Program-made: the position numbers and the translations under genes | The notes under the pieces: model-generated | What the model was told of the DNA's origin: nothing | Database searches by the model: none | What the model saw: the letters and a program-made list of their open reading frames with translations, nothing else | Shown: in pieces, positions 8,391-16,501 of the stretch | Layout of the letters: the number at the start of each line of letters is the position of its first letter | Position numbering within the stretch: position 1 is the stretch's first letter | Source of the DNA: Pseudonocardia thermophila | Lineage (GTDB): Bacteria > Actinomycetota > Actinomycetes > Mycobacteriales > Pseudonocardiaceae | Direction of reading: 5' to 3' | DNA length: 64,000 nucleotides | Assembly (NCBI RefSeq): GCF_900142365.1 | Contig: NZ_FRAP01000003.1 | Location: 62,001 to 126,000, forward strand

Positions 8391-9011
8391 CGCGGTGATC
8401 GGGGTTCCGGTCGTCGTTTCCTCCTCGGTCGTTCGGTGACGCCGACTTCTTCTGCGCGGTTGTGGAAGGCGCGGTAGCCGTTGCCGTTGGTGGGCTGGTC
8501 GTGCCCTCGTCTTCGTGGCGGGTGCGGTGGTCGATGGGGTGGATGGGGGCGTTGCCGTGCGGGGTGGTGCAGCGGCCGGCGTCGCGGGTTGTGGTGATCG
8601 TGGTGAGGGGTCTGCGGAACCCGCGGCTGTGTAGCTGTCCGCCGATCACGACGCCGGTGGTGACGACGCGGCGGATGGTCGTGGTGGCGTTGCCGTCGGT
8701 GGGCAGCGTCACCGGGATGGGGCTGTAGCCGGGATCGGGCGCGGGGATCGGCGAGTGGGGGTGAGGAGGGCTTCGGCTTCGACGTCGTCGGGATCGGTGA
8801 TCCCGCGCGCGATCAGGGCGTCGACCAGGGCGTGGCCGGCGGCGAGCATCCTCTCGTCCTGTCGCGCCACCGCCGCGTCGGCGTGTTGGGTGCCGACCGC
8901 GGATCCACCGAAGACCTCATCCAACGAGGCGGGTGCCGCGGCTCTCCTGTCCTGGACGTAGCGGCGGGCACCGACGATCTCCGGCACGCCCGAGGGCTCG
9001 CCCGAAGCCAC
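8391..9011 (-). pseudogene. Decayed HNH endonuclease gene
   Basis: Read on the minus strand, about 8500-8650 encodes RDAGRCTTPHGNAPIHPIDH followed by RHEDEGTTSP, which matches the zinc-associated HNH core of actinobacterial HNH endonucleases (CxTPxCxAPIxHxDH...GGxTS). After TSP the frame breaks: the remainder NGNGYRAFHNRAEE continues in another frame, where intact relatives have NGNGYCxxCNxxKE. The second Cys of the motif is Gly. Farther upstream, SPIPAPDPGYSPIPVTLPTD is in the HNH frame, but the preceding ORF (to 9011) is in a third frame and holds no recognised domain. At least two frameshifts and lost metal ligands make it a pseudogene. Such genes are multicopy in actinomycetes and often associated with mobile DNA. 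Confidence 0.65.
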
Positions 9012-9497
9012 GCCGGCTCGGCGGTGAGGGTGTACCGGAACGTGGCTCTCCTGTCATGGCCCGGCGAGGGGGTGGCCTTCCCGCCCGGATCACCCCACCC
9101 CCCGTCCGCGCTCGATCGCGGGCACAGCAGCACAGCGGGGGCCGAGCGAAGCGGTGGAGCCGTTCCCCGGGCACCACCGGAGGGAGGACCGGGTCCAGGC
9201 AGCGCCCTGGCGGGGTTGCGGGGCAGCGCCCCGGGCCCAACCGCCCCCACAACCCGACAAGCCCCGCGCACCCGGCCACCCTCCCCTGCGCACCCCGGGC
9301 CCGGCTCACCCGGGGCTGAGCCCCGCGACTACCCAGTCCGAACGCAGAACTCGCGGCACCGACGCGAGACTCGCGCGACGAACCGCAGAACTCACCGCAC
9401 GAAACACGGGACTCGCCGCACCGGACGCACGACTCGCGCCCGCGCTGTATCGAGATGGAACACCGCCACCCCGCTCCCCACCCCTCACCATGATCCC
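9012..9497. other. Non-coding stretch upstream of the MaoC operon
   Basis: About 490 bp with no credible gene on either strand; the open frames are low-complexity, Arg/Pro-rich artefacts of high GC. It begins at the ragged edge of the HNH remnant and includes a 21-bp periodic array at 9344-9443 next to the operon start. No clear -35/-10 pair was seen. Confidence 0.6.
9344..9443. repeat. Five imperfect direct repeats with 20-21-bp period
   Basis: A core ACTC, usually within GACTCGC or GAACTCG and followed by a CGGCAC-like tail, recurs with its ACTC at 9349, 9369, 9390, 9411 and 9432, i.e. spacings of 20, 21, 21 and 21 bp. Two helical turns separate the copies, so all face the same side of the DNA. 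The array ends about 55 bp before the GTG of the MaoC operon. Repeated operator sites are one explanation; a dispersed actinobacterial intergenic repeat is another. Confidence 0.7.
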
Positions 9498-9926
9498 GTG
9501 CACCGACAGGGCCCCCTCACGGAACGAACCGGCGAGCACTTCGAGGACATCCCCTTCGACGCCCTGACCCCGGGCCGCACGTTCCGAGCCGAGCTCCACC
9601 TGACCGAGGACCTGGTCCGCGAGTACGGCCGCCTGTGCGGGACGGCAGACGAACCACGGACCACGGTCTCGCCGGCGGTCTACTGCACGTTCCTCCCCAC
9701 GTTCCGGGCCCTGAACGGCCGCCTGGAACAAGGAACGGTGCACGTGGAACAACGCCTCGAGGTGAGGCGAGCGGTCCCCGTCGGCACCGTGCTCGAAGCC
9801 GAGACCACGGTACGGAGCAGACAAGGCACCCGCCGCCAGGTCGTCCTCGAGACCGTCTTCACGGACGACGCCGGCATCGTCTGCACCTCCACCAGCACCT
9901 ACCTCTGGGGATTCGCCCGCCCATGA
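9498..9926 (+). CDS. MaoC-like hot-dog protein (FAS1-type dehydratase subunit)
   Basis: A 142-residue protein from GTG at 9498. The opening EHFEDIPFDALTPGRTFRAELHLTEDLVREYG and the later strands QRLEVRRAVPVGTVLEAETTV fit the hot-dog fold of MaoC/FAS1-type (3R)-hydroxyacyl-CoA dehydratase subunits, which often work as heterodimers. The catalytic Asp-His pair of MaoC proteins is not obvious here, so it is probably the structural, substrate-binding half of a pair with the next gene. It overlaps that gene by 4 bp. Confidence 0.75.
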   Translation: MHRQGPLTERTGEHFEDIPFDALTPGRTFRAELHLTEDLVREYGRLCGTADEPRTTVSPAVYCTFLPTFRALNGRLEQGTVHVEQRLEVRRAVPVGTVLEAETTVRSRQGTRRQVVLETVFTDDAGIVCTSTSTYLWGFARP

Positions 9927-10288
9927 GCACCGTCGTGACCCGCACGTTCACCCAGCAGGACCTCGACGACTTCGGCGTCGCCAGCGGCGGGGACGGTCGC
10001 ATCCACACCGATCCGGAGTTCGCCGCCCGCACCCGCTTCGGCCGCCCGGTCGTGCAGGGTCTCTACCTGCTCGCCGTCGTCGAGGAGGCGATCCGGCAGG
10101 CCCGGCCCGACTGGCACGACACCGGTGATGTGGTGGTCCGTTTCCGTCGCCCTGTGCTCGTGGGCGACACCCTGCGCGTGCACCTCACGCCCGCAGGCTC
10201 CGGCGAGCTGACGATCGAGGCGACGACCGCGAGCGGTGTCGTCCTGACCGGGACCGCCCGCGCGGTCGATCGGACGGAGGAGTCATGA
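9923..10288 (+). CDS. MaoC-family dehydratase (catalytic-type subunit)
   Basis: A 121-residue hot-dog protein, ATG at 9923 in an ATGA overlap. It contains the catalytic region DFGVASGGDGRIHTDPEFA, with the Asp and His of R-specific enoyl-CoA hydratases (DxNxIHxD form, Asn replaced by Arg), then FGRPVVQG and VRFRRPVLVGDTL. With the preceding subunit it likely hydrates an enoyl-CoA or dehydrates a hydroxyacyl-CoA. The downstream acyl-CoA synthetase, again with a 4-bp overlap, would supply the CoA thioester. The Asn-to-Arg change is unusual. Confidence 0.8.
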   Translation: MSTVVTRTFTQQDLDDFGVASGGDGRIHTDPEFAARTRFGRPVVQGLYLLAVVEEAIRQARPDWHDTGDVVVRFRRPVLVGDTLRVHLTPAGSGELTIEATTASGVVLTGTARAVDRTEES

Positions 10289-12411
10289 CCGTCGAAACCA
10301 CCCCGGCCCAGGAGATCGCCGAGGCGCTGTTCCGGCCGCGGTCGATCGTGCTGATCGGTGCCTCCGACGATCCGACGAAGATCGGCGGCCGGATCCTCGC
10401 CCACCTCACCGACGGTGGCTACCCGGGCGAGGTCCACGTGGTCAGCCGCACAGGACGGCCGGTGCAGGGGCGCCCGTCGGTCACGTCGGTCGCCGAGCTA
10501 CCCACAGGGATCGATCTCGCGGTCGTCGCCACCCCGGCAGCGCACGTGCCCTCGACGGTGGCCGCGCTCGGGCGGCACGGGGTGCGCGTGGCGGTCGTGG
10601 TGAGCTCCGGGTTCGGCGAGACCGGCACCCCGCAGGGCCGCAGCCTGGAGGCGGAGCTGCGCGCTGCGTGCCGCGAGACCGGTATCCGGGTGGTGGGCCC
10701 GAACTGCCAGGGCGTGGCCAACCTCGGTGCCCGCATGGTCGCGTCGTTCTCGTCGACGTTCAGCCGGTCCACCGGCCTCACCGACGGCAGCGTCGCGGTG
10801 CTCAGCCAGAGCGGTGCGATGGGAGCTGTGCTCGCGCAGCTGGCCCAGCCGTTCGTCGACGGCGTGCGCTACTGGGCGGCCACCGGCAACGAGACGGACC
10901 TCACGGTCGCCGACCTGCTCCGCGGTGTCGTCGCCGATCCCGACGTGCGGACGGTGCAGATCTACCTGGAGCACCTCGGCAACACCGCCGTCCTCGCCGA
11001 GGCCGCGGCGGAGGCCGCCCGCGCGGGGAAGACGGTGCTCGCGCTCAAGGCGGGCCGGACCGCCTCAGGCAGTCGGGCCGCGGGCTCGCACACCGGCGCG
11101 CTCGCCCAGGAGGACGCCGTGGTCGACGCGTTCCTCGCCAGGCACGGCATCGTCCGCGCCAGGGATCCGCGGGAGATGAGCGAGCTGGTGCGGCTGTTCG
11201 CCCGGCCGCGCCCGGTCGGCGAGGGCCGCGTCGCGCTCGTGACGAACTCCGGCGGCCTCGGGGTGCTGCTCGCCGACGAGGCCGAAGCGCACGGTCTGCA
11301 GCTCGCCCGCTTCTCCGAGCGCACGCTCGCGCAGCTACGGGCCGGCCTGCCGGCGTTCGCCGCGGTCCAGAACCCCGTCGACATCACCGCCCAGCTGCTG
11401 ACCCGCCCGGAGCTGGTCCGCAACGCGCTGGCCGCGCTCGAGCAGGACCCGGGCACCGACGTCGTGGTCGTCGCGCTGGGCATCCTCGGCGAGTACTACG
11501 ACCTCGACCAGATCCTGGCCGACGTCGTCGACTTCCAGCGCCGCACGACCAAGCTCGTGATGGTCTGCTGGGTCGCGGGGCAGCGGGGGATGGTCGAGCG
11601 GTTCGCCGCGCACGGCGTCCCCGCCTTCGACGACACCACGGCCTGCATCCGCGCGCTCGCCGGCCTGGTCCGGCACGAACGCTGGACACCGCCGCCCGCC
11701 GCCGAGCCGGTACCCGCGGTCCAGCCGCCGGGTGCGGGTCGGCAGTCCGAGCACCAGGGGAAGCAGATCCTCACCGGCTGGGGCCTCCCGGTCGTCCGTT
11801 CGCTCCTCGCGGCTGACCCCGAGGAGGCGGTCGCGCGCGCCCGCGAGATCGGCTACCCGGTCGTGCTGAAGCTGTCCGCTCCGAGCGTTGCCCACAAGAC
11901 CGAGCTGGGTCTGGTCGAGGTGGGCATCGCCGACGACGACGCCCTGCGCGCGGCGGCGCGGCGGATGCTCGCCGCGCCGGTGGTGGGGGAGATCGACGGG
12001 CTGCTCGTCGAGCCGATGATCGCCGCGGTCGTGGAGGCCGCCGTCGGTGTCCTCCACGATCCGGCCGCCGGCCCGGTGATCATGGTCGGCGCCGGTGGGG
12101 TGCACGCCGAGCTGCTCAAGGACGTCCGCCTGCTGGTCCCGCCGATCGACGAGACCGCGGCCCGGGCCGCGATCGAGTCCCTCGCGCTCTTCCCGCTGCT
12201 CGACGGTTACCGCGGCCGCCCGCCCGGTGACGTGGACGCCCTGGTCCGGCTCGTCGTCGACCTCGCGGCCGTCCCGGCGGTGCGCGCGGGCCAGGTGACC
12301 GAGCTGGACCTCAACCCGGTGCTGGTGCTGCCGCGCGGGCAGGGCGTCGTCGCGGTCGACGTCGCCCTCACCCTCAGGGACGAGTCCGCGTCGAGAACGA
12401 CGTCGCTGTGA
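10285..12411 (+). CDS. Acetate--CoA ligase-type (ADP-forming) acyl-CoA synthetase
   Basis: A 708-residue single-chain enzyme starting at ATG 10285. Domains in order are a CoA-binding Rossmann domain (about 12-110, SIVLIGASDDPTKIGGRI), a succinyl-CoA-ligase-like domain with the phospho-histidine motif GSHTGAL (His269), and a C-terminal ATP-grasp domain (about 490-700, YPVVLKLSAPSVAHKTELG). The order is that of fused alpha-beta ADP-forming acyl-CoA synthetases, which form acyl-CoA from acid, ATP and CoA through a phospho-enzyme. With the two MaoC proteins it forms a three-gene, translationally coupled operon for activating and hydrating an unsaturated acid (inference). Its last codons lie in a perfect inverted repeat. 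Confidence 0.9.
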   Translation: MTVETTPAQEIAEALFRPRSIVLIGASDDPTKIGGRILAHLTDGGYPGEVHVVSRTGRPVQGRPSVTSVAELPTGIDLAVVATPAAHVPSTVAALGRHGVRVAVVVSSGFGETGTPQGRSLEAELRAACRETGIRVVGPNCQGVANLGARMVASFSSTFSRSTGLTDGSVAVLSQSGAMGAVLAQLAQPFVDGVRYWAATGNETDLTVADLLRGVVADPDVRTVQIYLEHLGNTAVLAEAAAEAARAGKTVLALKAGRTASGSRAAGSHTGALAQEDAVVDAFLARHGIVRARDPREMSELVRLFARPRPVGEGRVALVTNSGGLGVLLADEAEAHGLQLARFSERTLAQLRAGLPAFAAVQNPVDITAQLLTRPELVRNALAALEQDPGTDVVVVALGILGEYYDLDQILADVVDFQRRTTKLVMVCWVAGQRGMVERFAAHGVPAFDDTTACIRALAGLVRHERWTPPPAAEPVPAVQPPGAGRQSEHQGKQILTGWGLPVVRSLLAADPEEAVARAREIGYPVVLKLSAPSVAHKTELGLVEVGIADDDALRAAARRMLAAPVVGEIDGLLVEPMIAAVVEAAVGVLHDPAAGPVIMVGAGGVHAELLKDVRLLVPPIDETAARAAIESLALFPLLDGYRGRPPGDVDALVRLVVDLAAVPAVRAGQVTELDLNPVLVLPRGQGVVAVDVALTLRDESASRTTSL

Positions 12412-12456
12412 TCTGGAAACGATCCGATCCGCAACGACGTCGTTCTCGACGCGGAC
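12384..12456. terminator. Perfect 22-bp inverted repeat, likely bidirectional terminator
   Basis: The left arm 12384-12405 is the exact reverse complement of the right arm 12435-12456, with a 29-base loop. The left arm lies inside the final codons and the stop (12409-12411) of the acyl-CoA synthetase is in the loop. No U-tract follows, as is usual in actinomycetes. It separates two convergent genes. Confidence 0.75.
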
Positions 12457-12480
12457 GCCCTCAGCGCCGGAACCGCAGCC

Positions 12481-13143
12481 TCAGATCATCTGCAGCTGCT
12501 GCGCGAACACGATCGCCTGCACCCGGGTGTGCGCGCCCAGCTTGGTCATCAGCGCCTGGGTGTAGGTGCGGATGGTGTTGATGCTCAGGTCCAGCTCGGC
12601 CGCGATGTCACGGGTGGTCATCCCCGCCGCCATGAGCCGCAGCACCTCCAGCTCGCGCGGCCGTAGCTGCGGCACCGTCGTGCCGCCGGGCGCGAGGATC
12701 TCGCCCGCGGTCTCCAGGGATCGGGCCACCCCGGCATCGATCACCATCTTCCCGTCGCGGACATCCCGGAGCGCCTGCGTGAGGTCGAGATCGAGCGAGC
12801 CCTTGAGCAGCACCCCCGCGGCGCCGGCCTCCAGACAGCGGCGGAGGATCTCGGTGTCGTCGAACGCGGTGAGCATGACGACCTTCGCCCGCGGCACCTC
12901 CGTGCCCAGTCGCCGGCAGACGTCGGCGCCGTTCATGTCGCCGAGGCGGACGTCGAGCAGCACCAGGTCCGGCTGCCGCTCCGCCGCGACGGCCAGCGTC
13001 TCCCGCCCTGTGTAGCAGGCCCCGACCACCGTGAACTCGGACCGCGCGGTGGTGAGCACGCGGTCGATGCCGTGCGCGACCAGCGGATGGTCGTCGGCGA
13101 TCAGTACGGTGGCCGCGCGCGGCTCGACGATCGAGGCGGTCAT
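12481..13143 (-). CDS. NarL/LuxR-family response regulator
   Basis: 220 residues from ATG at 13143, which overlaps the kinase stop by 4 bp; an upstream GTG adds two residues. The receiver domain has the acidic pair IADDHP, the phospho-acceptor Asp64 in LLDVRLGDM, and the LLKG lysine. The C-terminal LuxR-type HTH (RPRELEVLRLMAAGMTTRDIAAEL, then NTIRTY) starts near residue 158. It is the last gene of the cupin/MoeA-like/kinase operon, so this operon codes for its own two-component system. Likely targets are that operon and the divergent molybdoenzyme gene (inference). Confidence 0.93.
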   Translation of the reverse strand: MTASIVEPRAATVLIADDHPLVAHGIDRVLTTARSEFTVVGACYTGRETLAVAAERQPDLVLLDVRLGDMNGADVCRRLGTEVPRAKVVMLTAFDDTEILRRCLEAGAAGVLLKGSLDLDLTQALRDVRDGKMVIDAGVARSLETAGEILAPGGTTVPQLRPRELEVLRLMAAGMTTRDIAAELDLSINTIRTYTQALMTKLGAHTRVQAIVFAQQLQMI

Positions 13144-14288
13144 GCGCACGCCACCAGCGGGAGGGTGACGCGCAGGCTCGTGCCGCCGTCGTCGTTGTTG
13201 CCGATCCGCAGTACCCCGCCAGCACCGGTCACGCGCTGCAGCAGCCCGGGGATGCCCAGCCCGGCCTCCCTGCCGGGGACGGGGTTGAGGTCGAAGTCGG
13301 GCGGCAGGCCTTTGCCGTCGTCCTCGATGGCCAGCGAGAGCTGGTGGGACTGGTAGGCCAGCGACACGAGCACGGCCCGCGCGCCTGCGTGCTTCTCGAC
13401 GTTGTGCAGGCCCTCCCGCAACGCCGACAGCACCACGCCTTCGACCTCGGCGCCCGCGTGCCGCGGCGTGCCGAGGGTGACCAGTTCAGTGGTGATGCCG
13501 GTCCGGTTCGAGAAGACGGCGACGTCGCGGCGCATCGTGACCGGCAGGGCTTCGTCGGCGGGCATGAGGCTGTGCATCGCCTCCCGCAGGTACGTCGACG
13601 CCTCGGCGGCCGCGGTCTCGATGGACCGCGCGGCCTCCACCGCCGTCTCGGGATCGTCGCGGGCGCACTGCTGGATCTCCTTGGCGGACATGGAGATCTG
13701 GAACAGCAGCTGGCCCGCGGTGTCGTGCAGCTGCTGGGCGATGCGCTGGCGCTCTTCCTCGACGGCCAGTCGCTCCGCGTGATCCGCGCGCACGGCTGTG
13801 ACCAGCAGCGGGGCCAGTGAGGCGCCGAACTCGTTCATGAGCAGCGTGGTCCGCGGGGAGACCCGGCGCCCGCGCGTGCCGGCGTAGAGGACGCCGAGCC
13901 AGAGATCGTTGAACGTCAGCGGCACGGCGGCCAGCCCGCGGATGTCCTCGGGGATGACGGCCTCGACGAGGTCGTCGAGGTGCTCGGCGTCGGCTGCGCA
14001 GTTGCCGGTGGTGGTCGGCATCGACCGCTGCAGCGCCCGCCAGCCCAGCCCGCAGCCGCGCGGCAGGCGGATCCCGCTCAGGTCGATCTCCAGCCCCTCC
14101 GACGCCCCCACGACGAGGGTGTCCGCGCCGTCGTAGAGCGCGACGGCCACCATGTCGGCGCCGACCAGCTCGAACATCCGCCGACACGCCTTGTCGATCA
14201 AGGTCGGCGCGTCCGACAGCCCGGACAGACCCCGGGTCGCGATGACGAGTCTGCGGACGTCGTCGATGGACTTCACCGTGTAGCACAT
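13140..14288 (-). CDS. GAF-domain sensor histidine kinase (NarX/DesK-like)
   Basis: A 382-residue cytoplasmic kinase with no membrane segment. A GAF domain fills about residues 20-165 (RLPRGCGLGWRAL in it), followed by a HisKA_3 dimerisation domain with QQLHDTAGQLLFQ, in which His188 is the expected phosphorylation site, and a HATPase domain with N-box REGLHNVEKHAGA and G-box GLGIPGL. The architecture resembles DevS/NreB-type soluble sensors of redox, gas or small molecules. GAF Cys residues (C80, C97) exist, but no CxxC cluster, so the signal is unclear. It overlaps the MoeA-like gene by 16 bp and the regulator gene by 4 bp. Confidence 0.9.
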   Translation of the reverse strand: MCYTVKSIDDVRRLVIATRGLSGLSDAPTLIDKACRRMFELVGADMVAVALYDGADTLVVGASEGLEIDLSGIRLPRGCGLGWRALQRSMPTTTGNCAADAEHLDDLVEAVIPEDIRGLAAVPLTFNDLWLGVLYAGTRGRRVSPRTTLLMNEFGASLAPLLVTAVRADHAERLAVEEERQRIAQQLHDTAGQLLFQISMSAKEIQQCARDDPETAVEAARSIETAAAEASTYLREAMHSLMPADEALPVTMRRDVAVFSNRTGITTELVTLGTPRHAGAEVEGVVLSALREGLHNVEKHAGARAVLVSLAYQSHQLSLAIEDDGKGLPPDFDLNPVPGREAGLGIPGLLQRVTGAGGVLRIGNNDDGGTSLRVTLPLVACA

Positions 14289-15820
14289 CGGGGGCCTCCG
14301 TTCGCCGGTTCGAGTGCGGTGCCGGGTGCGTGCCAGGTCTCGCGGCCACTGGTGCGGCCGGAGTACCCGCGCAGGTCGCGCAGCCGCCGCCGGAAGGCCA
14401 TCGAGCTCAGGGTGCAGCGCAGCCTCACGACGGGGGCGCTGTCGAACGCTGCGGCCGGCACGACCAGCACGTCCACCCGGTCCGAGCGTGCGACCTCCAG
14501 GGCGGTGATCGCGCCGAGCCGGTCGGCCAGACGCTGCGCGGCGTCGGGGTAGGCAGCGCCGAGGGGGAGCGCGGCCACCGCGGCGTGGCAGAGTCCCGCG
14601 GCGAGCGCGGAGAGCGCCTCGTCCTCACCGAGTTCGGTGCGGTGCAGGACGCAGTCGGCGGTGTCGGCGCGGTGGGCGTCGACGAGGGCGTCGACCGCGG
14701 GAGAGGACGGCCCGGCGAGCACGGTGGTGCTCGTGGCGAATGCCGCACCCGGGACGGTCAGGAGCTGCACGGCGGCCCCGGCGGCCAGCCGGTCCACACC
14801 GACGGGCACGTGCAGCAGCGCCTCCGCCCGGATGAGCGCGGTGAGGGCGCCCGCGCCGCGCGGCAGGGGCACCGCGAGCAGGTGCGGGGCGGCGGTCCCG
14901 GGGTCGGTGACCGTCGCGACCCGGACCCGCACGTGCTCGTCGAGCGTCGCCGTGGACCGCACGGGCGCCGCCAGCCGGGCGGGCACGGGATGCCGGGCGG
15001 GCGGCGGCACCCCCAGGATGCGGTGCAGCAGCGGGGCGACGAACCCGCGGAACACCCGTTCGACGGACGCCGGGTACCCGGGGACGCCGACGACCGGGAC
15101 GGGCGGCATCGCCGGCCGCACGGGGTCGTGCTCGGGCGCGCCGCCGCCGAGGACGCCGAGGACGACCGGCCTGCCGGGGCGCATCGCGACCCTGTGCACG
15201 GCGACCTGTCCGAGCTGCGCGATCACCGCGCGGAGGTGGGCGTCGCGAGCGGTGCGCGACCCGGCGACGACCAGCACCAGATCAGCCGTGGGCGCGGCGT
15301 CGGACAGCGCGGCGGCGAGGGCGTCCGGGCGGTCCGGCACGACCGGCAGCGGCCACGGTTCGCAGCCCGCCTCGGCGAGGAGCCCCTCCAGCATGAGGGA
15401 GTTCGTGTCGAGCACCTCGCTGGGCCGGGGTGTGCCGCCGAACGGCCGGACCTCGTCACCGGTCGGGACGATCGCTACCCGGGGCCGCCTGCGCACGGTG
15501 ATGCTCACGTGCCCGGCCGCGGCGAGCGCGGCGACGTCGACCGGGCGGATGCGGTGCCCGCCGGGCAGCACCGCGGACCCGGTCCGCACGTCGTCGCCGA
15601 TCGGTGACGGCATGGTCTCGTCGTACGCGGTCTCGTCGTGCACGGGCACCGGCCACCGCGCGACGACCGGGCCTGCCGTCACCCGGCCGTGCGCCTGCCG
15701 CACCCCGACCGTCTCCACGACCGCATCGGGCGCCCAGCCCGCCCGCGCGCACCCGCGCAGCCAGGACCGGAACGCCTCGGCCACCGGGTCGGCGCGGACC
15801 GCGTCCGCTGCATCGGTCAC
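14273..15820 (-). CDS. Reduced MoeA-like molybdopterin protein fused to a PBP-like domain
   Basis: A 515-residue protein. Residues about 85-290 resemble the MoeA/MogA core: IRPVDVAALAAAGH, VAIVPTGDEVRP, DTNSLMLEGLLAEAG, VAMRPGRPV and VVGVPGYPASV. The C-terminal 200 residues look like the substrate-binding (PBP-like) domain found fused to MoeA in some bacteria. Two features are odd. The MoeA segment SAMDGYAVR and its large domain II are missing (the text jumps from PVPVHDETAYDE to PSPIGDDVRTG), and the active-site loop SGGVSVGD is replaced by VAGSRTARD. It may be a molybdate/Mo-cofactor chaperone or sensor rather than a true Mo insertase (inference). It lies 15 bp behind the cupin gene. Confidence 0.75.
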   Translation of the reverse strand: MTDAADAVRADPVAEAFRSWLRGCARAGWAPDAVVETVGVRQAHGRVTAGPVVARWPVPVHDETAYDETMPSPIGDDVRTGSAVLPGGHRIRPVDVAALAAAGHVSITVRRRPRVAIVPTGDEVRPFGGTPRPSEVLDTNSLMLEGLLAEAGCEPWPLPVVPDRPDALAAALSDAAPTADLVLVVAGSRTARDAHLRAVIAQLGQVAVHRVAMRPGRPVVLGVLGGGAPEHDPVRPAMPPVPVVGVPGYPASVERVFRGFVAPLLHRILGVPPPARHPVPARLAAPVRSTATLDEHVRVRVATVTDPGTAAPHLLAVPLPRGAGALTALIRAEALLHVPVGVDRLAAGAAVQLLTVPGAAFATSTTVLAGPSSPAVDALVDAHRADTADCVLHRTELGEDEALSALAAGLCHAAVAALPLGAAYPDAAQRLADRLGAITALEVARSDRVDVLVVPAAAFDSAPVVRLRCTLSSMAFRRRLRDLRGYSGRTSGRETWHAPGTALEPANGGPRCATR

Positions 15821-15835
15821 GGAAGGCCTTCGCGA

Positions 15836-16186
15836 TCAGCCGCTGATGACGAAGAGCTTCTTGAACGGGCTGGTGACCGTCCAGGTGGACTTGGTGCCCT
15901 TCGTGAACGAGGCGATGTCGCCCGGGCGCAGCACGACCTCCTCGCCGCTCTCGACCAGGTCGATGACGAGCTCCCCCTCCAGGACGTGGATCGTCTCGTC
16001 CGCGTTGAACGGGTAGGGGAAGCTCTGCGGGTCCGACCGCCACAGGCCGACGTTGAGCGTGGCGCCCTCGGCGCCCTCCGTCCGGATCCAGTGGACCTCG
16101 CCGATGGCCTGGCCACCGACCACGAACGGCTCCCACTCCTCGGCGTTGATCGAGGAACGTGCGTACTCGGAGGTCTGCGTCGTCAT
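15836..16186 (-). CDS. Small cupin-domain protein (EutQ/DUF861 type)
   Basis: 116 residues if started at ATG 16186 (MTTQTSEYA); an in-frame extension to 16294 looks like upstream leader DNA. A single beta-barrel is visible, with ETIHVLEGELVIDL (first cupin motif) and RPGDIASFTKGTKSTW (second motif). The metal-ligand pattern is reduced, with one His in the first motif, so metal binding is uncertain. Members of this cupin_3 group are sensor-like or small-molecule-binding proteins. It is the first gene of the operon that continues with the MoeA-like protein and the two-component system, and it diverges from the molybdoenzyme gene. Confidence 0.8.
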   Translation of the reverse strand: MTTQTSEYARSSINAEEWEPFVVGGQAIGEVHWIRTEGAEGATLNVGLWRSDPQSFPYPFNADETIHVLEGELVIDLVESGEEVVLRPGDIASFTKGTKSTWTVTSPFKKLFVISG

Positions 16187-16501
16187 CGCCTGCTCTTTCA
16201 TTTCGAGTGGACCAGACCGGGGGACCATAGCCGTTTGACGTCCTTCCGAGACACCTGCAAATCTAGACCTAGTCGGGAGAAAGATCGAGAGCAAGTCGCT
16301 GAACTGCGGTTTCGTCTCGGTGAAACACGGGTGAACATTGCTTTTTCATGTCGCATCTGCATCTGCAGATGGCTGCGCCCAATTTACCTGGGGTTACCTT
16401 TTTGTCACGCCGGGGAAATGGTGGACTGCGTGACTTGACTGCATCCCGCCGCCGAGCGGATCCGGCGATCGATTCCGTACCAGTCCCCTGGAGGTCTCCC
16501 G
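16187..16501. promoter_or_regulatory. Divergent control region of the molybdoenzyme island
   Basis: A 315-bp region, visibly richer in A+T than its surroundings, between the cupin operon (minus) and the molybdoenzyme gene (plus). It contains the perfect 12-bp palindrome CATCTGCAGATG (16360-16371) and an inverted pair GTCACGC/GCGTGAC (16404-16410 and 16428-16434) with a 17-bp spacer. Both are candidate operator sites for the NarL-type regulator or another protein. No unambiguous -35/-10 pair was found. Confidence 0.5.

Noticed and set aside
9344..9443. The periodic array as a CRISPR
   Set aside because: The units are imperfect, adjoin without unique 30-40-bp spacers, and no cas gene is in the window.
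8383..9497. A gene on the plus strand in this gap
   Set aside because: Plus-strand frames are Arg/Pro/Gly-rich, lack ribosome sites and match nothing; the minus-strand HNH remnant explains the first part.
16187..16294. N-terminal extension of the cupin
   Set aside because: The extra residues show no cupin homology and overlap the AT-richer control region.
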